64,000 nt of DNA. It comes from Clostridia bacterium (GTDB lineage Bacteria; Bacillota; Clostridia; Oscillospirales; Acutalibacteraceae). Location: NCBI GenBank assembly GCA_017513195.1, contig JAFXGM010000031.1:23107-87106 (forward strand), written 5' to 3'. Of the stretch, positions 51,854-61,335 are shown one piece after another (position 1 is the stretch's first letter; every line of letters starts with the position of its first letter). Position numbers and translations under genes: made by a program. The notes under the pieces were generated by a model, which saw nothing but the letters and a program-made list of their open reading frames with translations, searched no databases and was not told where the DNA came from.

Positions 51854-51946
51854 CTTATCAAGAGCGACGGAGGGTACAGGCCCTGTGAAGTCCGGCAACC
51901 TGAGCTATTCAAGGTGCCAAATCCTGCGGATTATCCGAAAGATAAG
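51854..51946 (+). ncRNA. SAM-I riboswitch (S-box)
   Basis: Aptamer with closing helix CTTATC / GATAAG, core AAGAGCGACGGAGGG, GGCCCTGTGAAGTCCGGCAACC, and AAGGTGCCAAATCC. The 3' P1 strand region AAAGATAA (51938-51945) is complementary to TTATCTTT (51963-51970) in the terminator stem, forming an antiterminator when SAM is absent. Confidence 0.97.
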
Positions 51947-51954
51947 ATTTTTTA

Positions 51955-51991
51955 AAAGCCGTTTATCTTTTGGTAAGCGGCTTTGATTTTT
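51955..51991 (+). terminator. Expression-platform terminator of the SAM riboswitch
   Basis: Stem AAAGCCGTTTATC / GGTAAGCGGCTTT (two G-U pairs), TTTT loop, then GATTTTTG; ends before metK. Confidence 0.9.
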
Positions 51992-52008
51992 GCATGGAGG
52001 AATAGAAT

Positions 52009-53196
52009 ATGTATAAAAAGTTATTTACTTCTGAATCGGTAAATGAAGGGCATCCCGATAAGGTGTGTGACCAAATTTCTGACGCGATACTTGACGCAAT
52101 GCTCGCGCAGGACAAGTATTCTCGTGTAGCGTGCGAAACCTTTTGCACCACCGATATTGTAAACGTAATGGGCGAAATTACCACAAACGCTAATGTTGAT
52201 ATTGAGGCAGTTGTTCGCGAGGTTTTGTGCGATATTGGCTACAACAGCAAGGAAGAGGCTTGCTTTGACGGTAAGACCTGCAAGGTAATTGTAAACCTAG
52301 ATAAGCAGTCACCCGATATTGCGATGGGTGTCGATAATTCGCTCGAATTAAAAGACGGTGAAGACGACAAATATAACCAACACGGTGCAGGCGATCAGGG
52401 CATGATGTTTGGTTACGCTTGTGACGAAACACCCGAGTTTATGCCACTTGCTATTTCTTTGGCGCATAAAATGTCATATAAACTTACCTGTGTTCGCAAG
52501 TCGGGCGAGCTTTCATATCTTCGTCCTGACGGTAAAACACAGGTTACTATCGAGTATAACGAGGACGGTACACCAAAGCGTGTTGATGCGGTTGTTGTAT
52601 CTACCCAGCACAGTGCCGATATCGACCTTGAAACACTGCGAAAAGACGTTTTGGAAAAGATAATTAAGCCGGTTATTCCAGAGTCGCTTATGGATGACGA
52701 AACACAAATCTTTATAAACCCAACAGGCCGTTTTGTTATAGGCGGTCCACAGGGCGACACGGGTCTTACAGGCCGTAAGATTATTGTTGATACATACGGC
52801 GGCGCAGCTCGTCACGGCGGCGGTGCATTCTCGGGCAAGGATCCTACAAAGGTTGACCGCAGTGCCGCATATGCAGCCCGTTACGTTGCTAAAAACATTG
52901 TAGCCGCAGGCATCGCATCAAAATGTGAAGTGCAGTTAGCCTATGCTATCGGTGTAGCAAAGCCTGTTTCAATTATGGTTGACACATTTGGTACCGGTAA
53001 ATATAACGATGTTGTTATTGCTGATGCAGTGCAAAAGGTGTTTGACCTTCGCCCTGCTGCAATAATTGACAAGCTACAATTACGCAGACCGATTTACCGC
53101 AAGACCTCAAACTACGGTCACCTTGGCCGTGAAGATCAAGGCTTCACTTGGGAAAAGACCGATAAAACCGAAGAATTAAAAGCAATACTCTGCTAA
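52009..53196 (+). CDS. metK: S-adenosylmethionine synthetase
   Basis: Makes SAM from methionine and ATP. 395 residues. Signature segments: [12 protein letters not shown] near 16-27, [11 protein letters not shown] near 126-136, and [14 protein letters not shown] near 265-278. ATGGAGGAATAG supplies the ribosome site. Directly controlled by the SAM riboswitch and shares its transcript with metY and metA. Confidence 0.97.
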   Translation: MYKKLFTSESVNEGHPDKVCDQISDAILDAMLAQDKYSRVACETFCTTDIVNVMGEITTNANVDIEAVVREVLCDIGYNSKEEACFDGKTCKVIVNLDKQSPDIAMGVDNSLELKDGEDDKYNQHGAGDQGMMFGYACDETPEFMPLAISLAHKMSYKLTCVRKSGELSYLRPDGKTQVTIEYNEDGTPKRVDAVVVSTQHSADIDLETLRKDVLEKIIKPVIPESLMDDETQIFINPTGRFVIGGPQGDTGLTGRKIIVDTYGGAARHGGGAFSGKDPTKVDRSAAYAARYVAKNIVAAGIASKCEVQLAYAIGVAKPVSIMVDTFGTGKYNDVVIADAVQKVFDLRPAAIIDKLQLRRPIYRKTSNYGHLGREDQGFTWEKTDKTEELKAILC

Positions 53197-53221
53197 TATT
53201 ATATAAAAAGGAGAAACAATT

Positions 53222-54505
53222 ATGAGCAACTATAATATAGAAACCAAATGTGTTCAGGGTGGCTATACCCCCGGTAACGGTGAGCCACGCCAGATACCGA
53301 TTATACAAAGCACAACCTTTAAATATGCTACAAGTGAAGATATGGGTAAGCTTTTTGATTTGGAAGCATCGGGCTATTTTTACACGCGTCTTCAAAATCC
53401 AACCAATGACTCGGTAGCTGCAAAAATTTGTGAGATGGAGGGCGGCACCGCCGCTATGCTTACGTCCAGCGGTCAAGCAGCGTCTTTCTACTCAATATTC
53501 AACATTGCTTCTTGTGGTGACCACGTTGTATCAAGCTCTACCATTTATGGTGGCACTTACAATCTTTTTGCCGTTACTATGAAGCGTATGGGCATTGACT
53601 TTACCTTTGTAAGCCCCGACTGTTCTGATGAGGAACTCGAGGCGGCTTTCCGTCCAAACACAAAAGCAGTATTTGGTGAAACAATAGCAAACCCTGCACT
53701 TACCGTTCTTGACATTGAGCGTTTTGCAAATGCGGCTCACGCACACGGCGTGCCACTAATTATTGATAACACTTTTGCTACTCCTGTAAACTGCCGTCCT
53801 TTTGAGTGGGGCGCAGATATCGTAACCCATTCTACCACAAAGTATATGGATGGTCACGGTGCAGGCGTTGGCGGTTGTATTGTAGATAGCGGTAAATTTG
53901 ACTGGACAAAATACCCTGACAAATTCCCCGGTCTTTGCACACCCGATGACAGCTATCATGGTGTCACCTATACCGAGCGTTTTGGTCTTGAGGGCGCATA
54001 TATCACCAAGGCAACCGCACAGCTTATGCGTGACTTTGGCTCAATCCAGTCACCGCAAAACGCATTTCTTTTAAACCTTGGACTTGAAAGCTTGCACCTT
54101 CGCATTAAAAAGCATTGTGAAAACGGTTTGGCAGTAGCAAAATTCCTTAAAAATGATGATCGTATTGCTTGGGTAACATACCCAAATCTTGAAGGCGACA
54201 AGTATTACGACCTTGCTAAAAAATACCTACCAAACGGTGGTTGTGGTGTTGTTAGCTTTGGTGTAAAGGGCGGCAGAAAAGCGGCCGAAAGCTTTATGAA
54301 AAACCTGAAGCTTGCCGCTATTGAAACCCACGTTGCCGATGCGCGCAGCTGTTGCTTGCACCCTGCAAGTGCTACACACCGTCAGATGAATGATGCCGAA
54401 CTTGAAGCTGCAGGAATTTCAGCCGACCTTGTTCGTTTTTCTTGCGGTATTGAAAGCGCCGACGACCTAATCGCCGACATAAAACAAGCCTTAGATAATA
54501 TTTGA
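53222..54505 (+). CDS. metY: O-acetylhomoserine sulfhydrylase (Cys/Met metabolism PLP enzyme)
   Basis: Forms homocysteine from O-acetylhomoserine and sulfide. 427 residues, the length of the MetY/OAH class. PLP lysine in [11 protein letters not shown] near 204-214; also Q-N-P-T-N-D-S near 58 and [11 protein letters not shown] near 378. 25 bp after metK and 17 bp before metA. With a MetA predicted to use acetyl-CoA it completes a trans-sulfide-independent (direct sulfhydrylation) route. Confidence 0.93.
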   Translation: MSNYNIETKCVQGGYTPGNGEPRQIPIIQSTTFKYATSEDMGKLFDLEASGYFYTRLQNPTNDSVAAKICEMEGGTAAMLTSSGQAASFYSIFNIASCGDHVVSSSTIYGGTYNLFAVTMKRMGIDFTFVSPDCSDEELEAAFRPNTKAVFGETIANPALTVLDIERFANAAHAHGVPLIIDNTFATPVNCRPFEWGADIVTHSTTKYMDGHGAGVGGCIVDSGKFDWTKYPDKFPGLCTPDDSYHGVTYTERFGLEGAYITKATAQLMRDFGSIQSPQNAFLLNLGLESLHLRIKKHCENGLAVAKFLKNDDRIAWVTYPNLEGDKYYDLAKKYLPNGGCGVVSFGVKGGRKAAESFMKNLKLAAIETHVADARSCCLHPASATHRQMNDAELEAAGISADLVRFSCGIESADDLIADIKQALDNI

Positions 54506-54522
54506 TTAAAAGGAGCATAAAA

Positions 54523-55443
54523 ATGCCCATTAAAATACCTAACGATTTACCTGCGGTAAAGATTTTAAATGATGAAAATATCTTTGTAATGACCGAAACT
54601 CGTGCCATTACACAGGACATTCGTCCGCTTAAAATTTTATTGCTTAACCTTATGCCTAAAAAGATTGAAACCGAAACACAGCTTTCGCGTCTTTTGGGCA
54701 ACTCACCGCTTCAGGTGGATTTTGAGTTTATACACACAAAAAGCCACGTTTCAAAAAACACATCTGCCGAGCATCTTTTTACCTTTTATAAAACCTTCGA
54801 TGATGTAAAAGACAAAACATTTGACGGTATGATTATTACGGGGGCGCCGGTTGAGCAGATGCCATTTGAAGAGGTTGAATATTGGCCGGAGCTTTGCGAG
54901 ATAATGGAGTGGACCAAAACCCACGTTCATAGCACGTTTCATATTTGTTGGGGCGCACAGGCAGGTCTTTATTATCACTATGGTGTAAATAAATATCCGC
55001 TACCTGAAAAGCTTTTTGGCATATTCCCACACAAAGCCGATTATAAAAAGTCTATGCTTTTGCGTGGCTTTGACGATGTGTTTATGGTACCGCAATCCCG
55101 TCATACCACCATAAAAACCGAGGATGTAGCGGCAGTGCCAGAGCTTAAAATACTTGCATCTAACGAAAAGTGTGGTATATATGCCATAGCCACCGAAGGT
55201 GGTAAGCAAATTTTTATAACAGGACACAGCGAATACGACGCCGATACCCTTAAAAATGAGTATTTGCGTGATTTGAATGCAGGATTGCCCATTAAAGTGC
55301 CCGAAAACTATTTTCCCGATGATAACCCCGAAAATGAGCCGCTTGTTACCTGGCGTTCACACGCTAATTTGCTTTATAGCAACTGGCTTAACTATTTTGT
55401 ATATCAGACAACACCGTATGATATAAAAGAAATAAATAAATAA
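54523..55443 (+). CDS. metA: Homoserine O-acetyltransferase (MetA fold)
   Basis: 306 residues from the ATG at 54523 (AAAGGAGC upstream); an ORF start at 54502 overlaps the metY stop. Catalytic Cys142 in H-I-C-W-G-A-Q-A-G. Residue 111 is Glu in G-A-P-V-E-Q-M, the residue reported to select acetyl-CoA over succinyl-CoA in Bacillus MetA, so acetylation is predicted despite the HTS family name. Catalytic His in G-H-S-E-Y-D near 235. Last gene of the operon. Confidence 0.93.
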   Translation: MPIKIPNDLPAVKILNDENIFVMTETRAITQDIRPLKILLLNLMPKKIETETQLSRLLGNSPLQVDFEFIHTKSHVSKNTSAEHLFTFYKTFDDVKDKTFDGMIITGAPVEQMPFEEVEYWPELCEIMEWTKTHVHSTFHICWGAQAGLYYHYGVNKYPLPEKLFGIFPHKADYKKSMLLRGFDDVFMVPQSRHTTIKTEDVAAVPELKILASNEKCGIYAIATEGGKQIFITGHSEYDADTLKNEYLRDLNAGLPIKVPENYFPDDNPENEPLVTWRSHANLLYSNWLNYFVYQTTPYDIKEINK

Positions 55444-55446
55444 TAA

Positions 55447-55478
55447 AAAAGCGTTGATGAAATTCATCAACGCTTTTG
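55447..55478. terminator. Bidirectional terminator
   Basis: Stem GCGTTGATGAA / TTCATCAACGC with minimal loop, A-run before and TTTTGC after; ends the metK-metA operon and the chromate transporter genes. Confidence 0.88.
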
Positions 55479-55483
55479 CTTTA

Positions 55484-56059
55484 TTAAAGTCCAAATGCAT
55501 AGCCTGCCGCAATACCAAGGCCTGCCGAAATGCAGATAACCAGCACAGGAGGTATTTTGATTTTCTTTGAAAACACAAGAAACAAGCTTAACGCAAATAT
55601 TACCAACGAAACGTAAAATTCGGTAGATCTAAAGAGAGATGGGCTAAATCCCGCAGGGATAAACACCGTAATTGCCATTGAAATTACCGCCGAAGCAATA
55701 AGACCAATAGCCGTTGGCTTTAGCCCTGTCATAACGCCTTTTACGATATGGCTGCTTTGAAATTGCTTATAAAAATGCGCAACTATTAGTATTACGATAA
55801 ACGACGGCAAAACCACACCAAGTGTGGCACAAGCTGCACCAAGAATTCCTTCTTGTGATGCACCGACATAGGTCGCCATATTTATAGCAAACGGGCCGGG
55901 AGTTGATTCGCTAAGCGCTACAAAGTCAACGATTTGGCTTTCTTCCAGCCACCCCCACGCTATAACCTGCTCTTGCGCTATGCGCAGCATTGCAAGTCCG
56001 CCACCAAAGGTAAACGCCCCTATTTTGAAAAAGGTCCAAAAAAGATCCCAAAATATCAT
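55484..56059 (-). CDS. Chromate transporter, short form, subunit B
   Basis: 191 residues, about five or six helices. N-terminal CHR motif F-F-K-I-G-A-F-T-F-G-G-G-L-A-M-L, then P-G-P-F-A-I-N-M-A-T-Y-V-G. Short CHR proteins work as pairs and are encoded side by side; this one overlaps its partner by 4 bp. The natural substrate is not known to be chromate; the family name is historical. Confidence 0.88.
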   Translation of the reverse strand: MIFWDLFWTFFKIGAFTFGGGLAMLRIAQEQVIAWGWLEESQIVDFVALSESTPGPFAINMATYVGASQEGILGAACATLGVVLPSFIVILIVAHFYKQFQSSHIVKGVMTGLKPTAIGLIASAVISMAITVFIPAGFSPSLFRSTEFYVSLVIFALSLFLVFSKKIKIPPVLVICISAGLGIAAGYAFGL

Positions 56060-56625
56060 TTGTTAGCCCTCCTTCGCAATATGGAGTAGCTGACAAGTCC
56101 AAAAACAGCGGAGGCTATAATAATATAAAAAGTGTTTATCGGAACAAATTTTGCTATGACTACCGACGTTATAACAGAAAAGGCGATAACGGTATATGAA
56201 ACCCAGGTTTTTTCACATTTTTTATACATAGATACAAGTGCTTTAAGCACCAGTGCCAAAACGCAGGCACGAATACCCATAAATGCGTATTGTACGGGTT
56301 TTAGATGCTGAAATTCATCCAAAACAAAAAACACAACCAACATTATCAAAAATGATGGAACAACCACGCCAAGCGTTGAGGCAATTGAGCCTAACACCCC
56401 GCACACGCGATAACCCACAAAGGTGGCAGAGTTTACCGCAATTGGTCCGGGCGTGGATTCGGAAATAGCAACAATTTCTAAAATATCATCGTCGGTTATC
56501 CATTTATTCTTGACGGTAACCTCGTGTTGAATTAGCGGAATCATTGCATAACCGCCACCAAATGTGAATGCACCTATTTTAAAAAAGGTGATAAAAAGCT
56601 TTAACGCTTTTTTGAAACTACTCAT
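56056..56625 (-). CDS. Chromate transporter, short form, subunit A
   Basis: 189 residues with motif F-F-K-I-G-A-F-T-F-G-G-G-Y-A-M-I-P-L-I near the N-terminus and P-G-P-I-A-V-N-S-A-T-F-V-G. Upstream partner of the short form at 55484. The two descend from one ancestor (same opening motif). It starts just after the secA stop (3 bp), so is likely read from the secA transcript. Confidence 0.88.
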   Translation of the reverse strand: MSSFKKALKLFITFFKIGAFTFGGGYAMIPLIQHEVTVKNKWITDDDILEIVAISESTPGPIAVNSATFVGYRVCGVLGSIASTLGVVVPSFLIMLVVFFVLDEFQHLKPVQYAFMGIRACVLALVLKALVSMYKKCEKTWVSYTVIAFSVITSVVIAKFVPINTFYIIIASAVFGLVSYSILRRRANK

Positions 56626-56628
56626 TTA

Positions 56629-59355
56629 TTATTCCTCATCCTTGCCACAGCAGCGCTTATACTTTTTGCCGCTGCCACACGGGCACAATGCGTTCTTGCT
56701 AACAACGCCCTTACCGCGAACGGTTAAAGGCTTGTTGTCGCCGGCAACAGTTTCTTCGGCAACCTTTTCGCGCTTAACATCTTCGTTTTTGCGCACGCGA
56801 ACCGATAGAGCAAGTTTTGCGGTCTGTTCGCGAATAGAATCGGTCATAGCCGAGAACATATCATAGCTTTCGTTGCGATATTCTACAACAGGGTTGTGCT
56901 GGCCGTAGCCGCGCAGACCAATGCCTTGACGCAACTGATCCATAGCGTCAATATGATCCATCCAGTTAGAGTCAACACTGCGAAGCAATACTACGCGCTC
57001 AATTTCGCGCATAACGTCGCTGCCAAATTCAGCTTCGCGCTCTTCATATTTTTTGTGTGCAGTTGCCTTTAGTTTTTCAGCAACCTCTTCAGCCTCGACA
57101 CCAAACAACTTTTCACTTGTAAATTCGGTATCGTCTAAATCTATAATCCAGCCTGCGAAATGCTCGCGTAGGCCCTTGATATCACGCTCGTCGTCTTCGT
57201 CGTTAAGATAAATCTTGGTGTAGATATCAATCGTGTCATCAATGTATTTAAGTACGCTATCTTTAATGCTTTCACCTTCAAGCACGCGGTTGCGCTGGGA
57301 ATAGATGAGTTCACGTTGCTTATTCATAACGTCGTCGTATTCAAGCACGTTCTTACGTGAAGCAAAGTTCATGCCTTCCTTACGCTTTTGAGCATTTTCA
57401 ATGGTTTTTGAAAGCATACCACTCTCAAGCGGCATATTTTCGTCGATATGCATGGTGCTCATTATTGCGGCAATACGCTCACCACCATATAGACGCATAA
57501 GGTCATCGTCAAGCGCTATATAAAACTTAGTGCAACCGGGGTCGCCCTGACGACCTGCACGACCACGAAGCTGATTATCAATTCGACGTGAGTCGTGACG
57601 CTCGGTACCAATTATACAAAGACCGCCACTTTCTCTTACTGCTTCAGCGCTGGGGGCGATTTCGGCCTTAAATTGTGTATAGTATTCTTTAAATTTTTCT
57701 CGTGCGGCAATAATGTCGGCATTATCGGTTTCGCCAAAGCCCGTAGCTTCAAGTATCATCTCTTCGCTAAGTCCATCGTGACGGAGAGCTGACTTTGCCA
57801 TATATTCTGCATTACCGCCAAGCATAATGTCGGTACCACGACCTGCCATATTAGTAGCAATGGTAACAGCACCCGGTACACCTGCCTGAGCGATTATCTC
57901 GGCCTCTTTTTCGTGATGCTTTGCGTTGAGCACGTTGTGCTTTATGCCACGCTTTTTAAGCATGCTTGACAAAAGCTCTGACTTTTCGATGGTAACTGTA
58001 CCAACAAGAACAGGTTGATTTTTTGCATGGCACTCAACGATATGCTCTATAACGGCATTAAACTTAGCACGTTCGGTTTTGTAAACAACATCGTTCTCGT
58101 CAATACGTGCAATAGGCTTATTGGTTGGAATTTCAACAACGTCAAGCTTATAAATTTCTTGAAATTCGGTTTCCTCGGTCATAGCGGTACCGGTCATACC
58201 CGAAAGCTTATTATATAGGCGGAAAAAGTTTTGGAAGGTAATAGTAGCAAGTGTTTTTGACTCTCTTTCTACCTTAACCCCTTCTTTTGCTTCAATAGCC
58301 TGATGCAAGCCTTCATTATAACGTCTGCCGTACATAAGACGACCGGTAAATTCATCAACAATGATAACTTCGCCGTCTTTTACAACATAGTCAACGTCAC
58401 GCTTCATAATGCCGTGTGCGCGGATTGCTTGGTTGATGTGGTGTGCTATTTCAATGTTTTCACTATCGTTAAGATTTTCAATTTGGAAATATTGCTCGGC
58501 CTTTTTAACACCATCGGGAGTAAGAATTGCGGTGTTTGCCTTTTCGTCAACAACAAAGTCGCCATCGTAAGCGGCGTCCTCATCGCTGGCCTTATCATCC
58601 ATTTCCTTAACTATAACTTTTTTAAGTGATTTTGCTAAAGCATTTGCCTTGGTGTAAAGGTCGGTTGATTTGCTGCCCTGACCCGAAATAATAAGCGGAG
58701 TACGAGCCTCGTCTATTAGTATAGAGTCAACCTCGTCGACAATGGCAAAGTTATGCTCACGCTGAACCTTTTGCTCTTTGTACGTTACCATATTATCACG
58801 CAAATAGTCAAAGCCAAGTTCGTTGTTGGTGCAATAGGTAATGTCTGCATTGTATGATTCGCGCTTTTCGTCCTTGTTCATACCGTGTATGATAAGACCG
58901 ACCGAAAGACCTAAGAAACGGTATAACTTACCCATCCACTCCGAGTCGCGCTTTGCAAGGTAGTCATTGACTGTTACAATGTGAACACCCTTGCCGGTAA
59001 GTGCATTTAGATATGCAGGAAGGGTAGCAACAAGTGTTTTACCCTCACCGGTTTTCATTTCGCTTATACGGCCTTGGTGCAATATGATACCGCCTAAAAT
59101 TTGAACGGGGAAGTGGCGCATACCAAGTACGCGGTCGCCGGCTTCACGGCAAACGGCAAAAGCCTCGGGCAAAATGTCGTCTAATGTTTCGCCTGTGCTA
59201 AGACGGGTTTTAAATTCCTCTGTTTTATCGCGAAGTTCATCATCGCTTAAAGCGCGATATTCTTCTTCATAAGACAAAACGCGGTCAAGCAGCGGCTTAA
59301 TGCGTTTTATCTCTTTTTCGCTGTAGTTGCCAAAAATGGCTTTAAGTAATCCCAT
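56629..59355 (-). CDS. secA: Preprotein translocase ATPase SecA
   Basis: Motor of the Sec pathway. 908 residues. Walker [12 protein letters not shown] near 100, [15 protein letters not shown] near 205-219, G-M-T-G-T-A near 380, and R-G-R-A-G-R-Q-G-D near 590. C-terminal zinc-binding SEC-C motif [14 protein letters not shown] present. Preceded by apbE 63 bp upstream on the same strand; CHR genes follow at once. Confidence 0.97.
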   Translation of the reverse strand: MGLLKAIFGNYSEKEIKRIKPLLDRVLSYEEEYRALSDDELRDKTEEFKTRLSTGETLDDILPEAFAVCREAGDRVLGMRHFPVQILGGIILHQGRISEMKTGEGKTLVATLPAYLNALTGKGVHIVTVNDYLAKRDSEWMGKLYRFLGLSVGLIIHGMNKDEKRESYNADITYCTNNELGFDYLRDNMVTYKEQKVQREHNFAIVDEVDSILIDEARTPLIISGQGSKSTDLYTKANALAKSLKKVIVKEMDDKASDEDAAYDGDFVVDEKANTAILTPDGVKKAEQYFQIENLNDSENIEIAHHINQAIRAHGIMKRDVDYVVKDGEVIIVDEFTGRLMYGRRYNEGLHQAIEAKEGVKVERESKTLATITFQNFFRLYNKLSGMTGTAMTEETEFQEIYKLDVVEIPTNKPIARIDENDVVYKTERAKFNAVIEHIVECHAKNQPVLVGTVTIEKSELLSSMLKKRGIKHNVLNAKHHEKEAEIIAQAGVPGAVTIATNMAGRGTDIMLGGNAEYMAKSALRHDGLSEEMILEATGFGETDNADIIAAREKFKEYYTQFKAEIAPSAEAVRESGGLCIIGTERHDSRRIDNQLRGRAGRQGDPGCTKFYIALDDDLMRLYGGERIAAIMSTMHIDENMPLESGMLSKTIENAQKRKEGMNFASRKNVLEYDDVMNKQRELIYSQRNRVLEGESIKDSVLKYIDDTIDIYTKIYLNDEDDERDIKGLREHFAGWIIDLDDTEFTSEKLFGVEAEEVAEKLKATAHKKYEEREAEFGSDVMREIERVVLLRSVDSNWMDHIDAMDQLRQGIGLRGYGQHNPVVEYRNESYDMFSAMTDSIREQTAKLALSVRVRKNEDVKREKVAEETVAGDNKPLTVRGKGVVSKNALCPCGSGKKYKRCCGKDEE

Positions 59356-59418
59356 AATTAACCTCTTTGTAAAAATAATTATATATATTATATAACATAA
59401 TCGTTAAGAAATAAAGTG

Positions 59419-60372
59419 TTATTTGAGGGTAAATTCACCACTGCTAAAAGAAAGCCCCGAGGTGTAGTGTAACTTTCCGTTTTGGTCTATGAAAACCGCC
59501 TCGGTATCGGGTGTTTTTTCGATAAGCTTTTTAGCTTCTTCCAGACCTAATAAAATACTGATTGTAGAAAGTGCGTCAGCATCCATAGATGAATCGGTTA
59601 TTATAGTAGCCGAAGTCAAATCGCTATCGCACGCATAGCCGGTTTTGGGGTCTAAAATGTGGTGATACAATTTTATATCGGCAGGAATATATCGCTCGTA
59701 AGTGCCCGACGTTACCACCGTTTTATTGCGCAACTTTAATGTAGCGGCAATTTCGTTTTCGGTAAATGGCTTTTTAATACCCACGGTATAATCACGTTCA
59801 CCAAAAACCACTATATTTCCACCAAGGTCTATGATACCCTCTGATACTTCTTGTTCTTTAAAATATTCGCGTAATCTATCGGCAATATAGCCTTTGGCAA
59901 TGCCGCCAAGGTCTATTTTTTTGCCGTTTAAATTTACATAGTTTTCGTCTGTTTCTATGCTCTGATAATCAATATTTTTAAGCGCCGCGGCAATTTCGTC
60001 GCGCGAGGGAATAATTTCGTTATTAAAATCCCAAAGTGAACTTACAGGGTAGATGGTAATATCAAACTTACCGCCCGATAAATTGCCGTAATATATAGCT
60101 TTTTCTATAATTTTTACGGTGTGCTCATCAACCTCTACAAATCCGGTTGAAGTGTTAAGATTATATACGTCGCTTCCTTTTTTTGTACGGCTTAGCAGCT
60201 TCTCGTAATCCTCACAAAGTGCAAAAGCACCGTCAAGCGTTTCGCTGTCGCAATCGGCGGTCAGCGATACTACGGTGTCAAGCAAAAAGCGGGTATCTTT
60301 ATTTTCCTGCGAAGCGCATCCGCAAAGCATTAGCAGGACAAGGGTTAAATTAACAGATATAATCTTTTTCAT
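59419..60372 (-). CDS. apbE: FAD:protein FMN transferase ApbE (lipoprotein)
   Basis: Transfers FMN from FAD onto threonine/serine of exported flavoproteins. 317 residues with lipobox L-C-G-C near residue 19. ApbE features: F-L-L-D-T-V-V-S-L near 30, K-F-D-I-T-I-Y-P near 102, G-G-I-A-K-G-Y-I-A-D near 150 and S-S-M-D-A-D-A-L-S-T near 265. Opposite in direction to the NusG_II and Gx-transporter genes with which it is usually clustered. Confidence 0.93.
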   Translation of the reverse strand: MKKIISVNLTLVLLMLCGCASQENKDTRFLLDTVVSLTADCDSETLDGAFALCEDYEKLLSRTKKGSDVYNLNTSTGFVEVDEHTVKIIEKAIYYGNLSGGKFDITIYPVSSLWDFNNEIIPSRDEIAAALKNIDYQSIETDENYVNLNGKKIDLGGIAKGYIADRLREYFKEQEVSEGIIDLGGNIVVFGERDYTVGIKKPFTENEIAATLKLRNKTVVTSGTYERYIPADIKLYHHILDPKTGYACDSDLTSATIITDSSMDADALSTISILLGLEEAKKLIEKTPDTEAVFIDQNGKLHYTSGLSFSSGEFTLK

Positions 60373-60379
60373 AAAAAGT

Positions 60380-60408
60380 ATTATACAATATCTTCACTTT
60401 TTTGTAAA
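60380..60408 (-). promoter_or_regulatory. Promoter of apbE
   Basis: Minus-strand TTTACA (60403-60408), 17-nt spacer, perfect TATAAT (60380-60385). Confidence 0.78.
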
Positions 60409-60421
60409 GATATGTTAAAAT

Positions 60422-60490
60422 AATTATAATGGTTATCGAAGGTGGAAATAGCTAATTTAGCTATTTCAACATCCAACAATCATTATAATT
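60422..60490. repeat. 69-bp near-perfect palindrome (MITE-like or RNA hairpin)
   Basis: Arms of 33 bases around an ATT centre. The outer ten bases AATTATAATG / CATTATAATT and inner ten GAAATAGCTA / TAGCTATTTC pair perfectly; six of the other 13 positions mismatch, several of them G-U pairs in RNA. It fills the space between the apbE promoter and the NusG_II gene start. No ORF in it and no U-tract after it, so it does not look like a terminator. Confidence 0.65.
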
Positions 60491-60512
60491 GTGGTATAAG
60501 GCGGTGAGTGTT

Positions 60513-60827
60513 TTGAAAAAGGGTGACTTTATAATAATTGCTACAGTAGCTCTGGCGGCTATTTTATCGGTAGTGTTATTATTTTCTCTTTCAAAACAGG
60601 GAAGCCGAGTTATAATAAAGCAAAACAATGAGGTTGTTTACGACGAAAGCATTGACAAAAACGTTAACTTTAATACAGGCACAAACGTGGTTGTTGTAAA
60701 AGACGGAACGGTGTTTGTAAGTGAGGCTAACTGTAAAAATCAGGTTTGTGTTGCAAGTGGTAAAATTTCAAAAAAGGGTGAAAGCATTATATGTCTTCCA
60801 AACAAAGTGATGGTAGAAATAAAATAA
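60513..60827 (+). CDS. NusG domain II protein (membrane-anchored)
   Basis: 104 residues from the TTG at 60513 (GGTGAG five nt upstream); GTG at 60504 is an alternative. One N-terminal transmembrane helix (near 5-25), then an extracytoplasmic NusG_II beta domain (S-R-V-I-I-K-Q-N-N-E-V-V-Y and the closing C-K-N-Q-V-C-V-A-S-G-K-I with two cysteines, and I-I-C-L-P-N-K-V). This family occurs beside Gx transporters and ApbE in flavin-linked clusters. Overlaps the next gene by 37 bp. Confidence 0.88.
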   Translation: MKKGDFIIIATVALAAILSVVLLFSLSKQGSRVIIKQNNEVVYDESIDKNVNFNTGTNVVVVKDGTVFVSEANCKNQVCVASGKISKKGESIICLPNKVMVEIK

Positions 60828-61321
60828 ATATAAAACGCCTTACCCTTTATGCAATGCTTGTAGCAGTGTGTCTTATAGTAGGCTATTTAGAAAGCATTTT
60901 GTCAATCAGCCTTACCGCCATTGCGCCCGGTATAAAAATCGGACTTTCAAACGCGGTGGTACTAACGCTTATTTGTACGGGAGACATAAAGGGTGCGTGG
61001 GCAATAAATATTGCACGTATATGCCTATCAGCGCTGCTTTTTGGCTCGCCGATATCGTTTTTTCTGTCGCTGTCGGGTGGTGTGGCTTCAACGCTTGTTG
61101 CGTGCCTTTTAAGCAGGCTAAAAAGTGTGAGTATTATAGGTATCAGCATTGCGGGCGGCGTATTACATAACGTTTTTCAGCTTGTTGCCGCTGTGTTCAT
61201 AACAGGAGCCGGGGTTGTTTACTATCTGCCGATACTCTTATTATTGGGCGGAGTGTGTGGCGCATTTTGCGGTGTAATGGCACAGCTTATTTTTATCAAA
61301 AGTAAAATTTTTAAATACTAG
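60791..61321 (+). CDS. Gx transporter family protein (ECF-like S component)
   Basis: 176 residues, about five membrane helices. Features: R-L-T-L-Y-A-M-L-V-A near 16, L-E-S-I-L-S-I near 34, I-A-P-G-I-K-I-G-L-S-N near 44-54. Sometimes annotated as heptaprenyl diphosphate synthase component I, but the neighbours (NusG_II, ApbE) point to a membrane transport or redox function. Cargo unknown. Ends 14 bp before asnB. Confidence 0.85.
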   Translation: MSSKQSDGRNKINIKRLTLYAMLVAVCLIVGYLESILSISLTAIAPGIKIGLSNAVVLTLICTGDIKGAWAINIARICLSALLFGSPISFFLSLSGGVASTLVACLLSRLKSVSIIGISIAGGVLHNVFQLVAAVFITGAGVVYYLPILLLLGGVCGAFCGVMAQLIFIKSKIFKY

Positions 61322-61335
61322 AGAGGAAGCACGGT

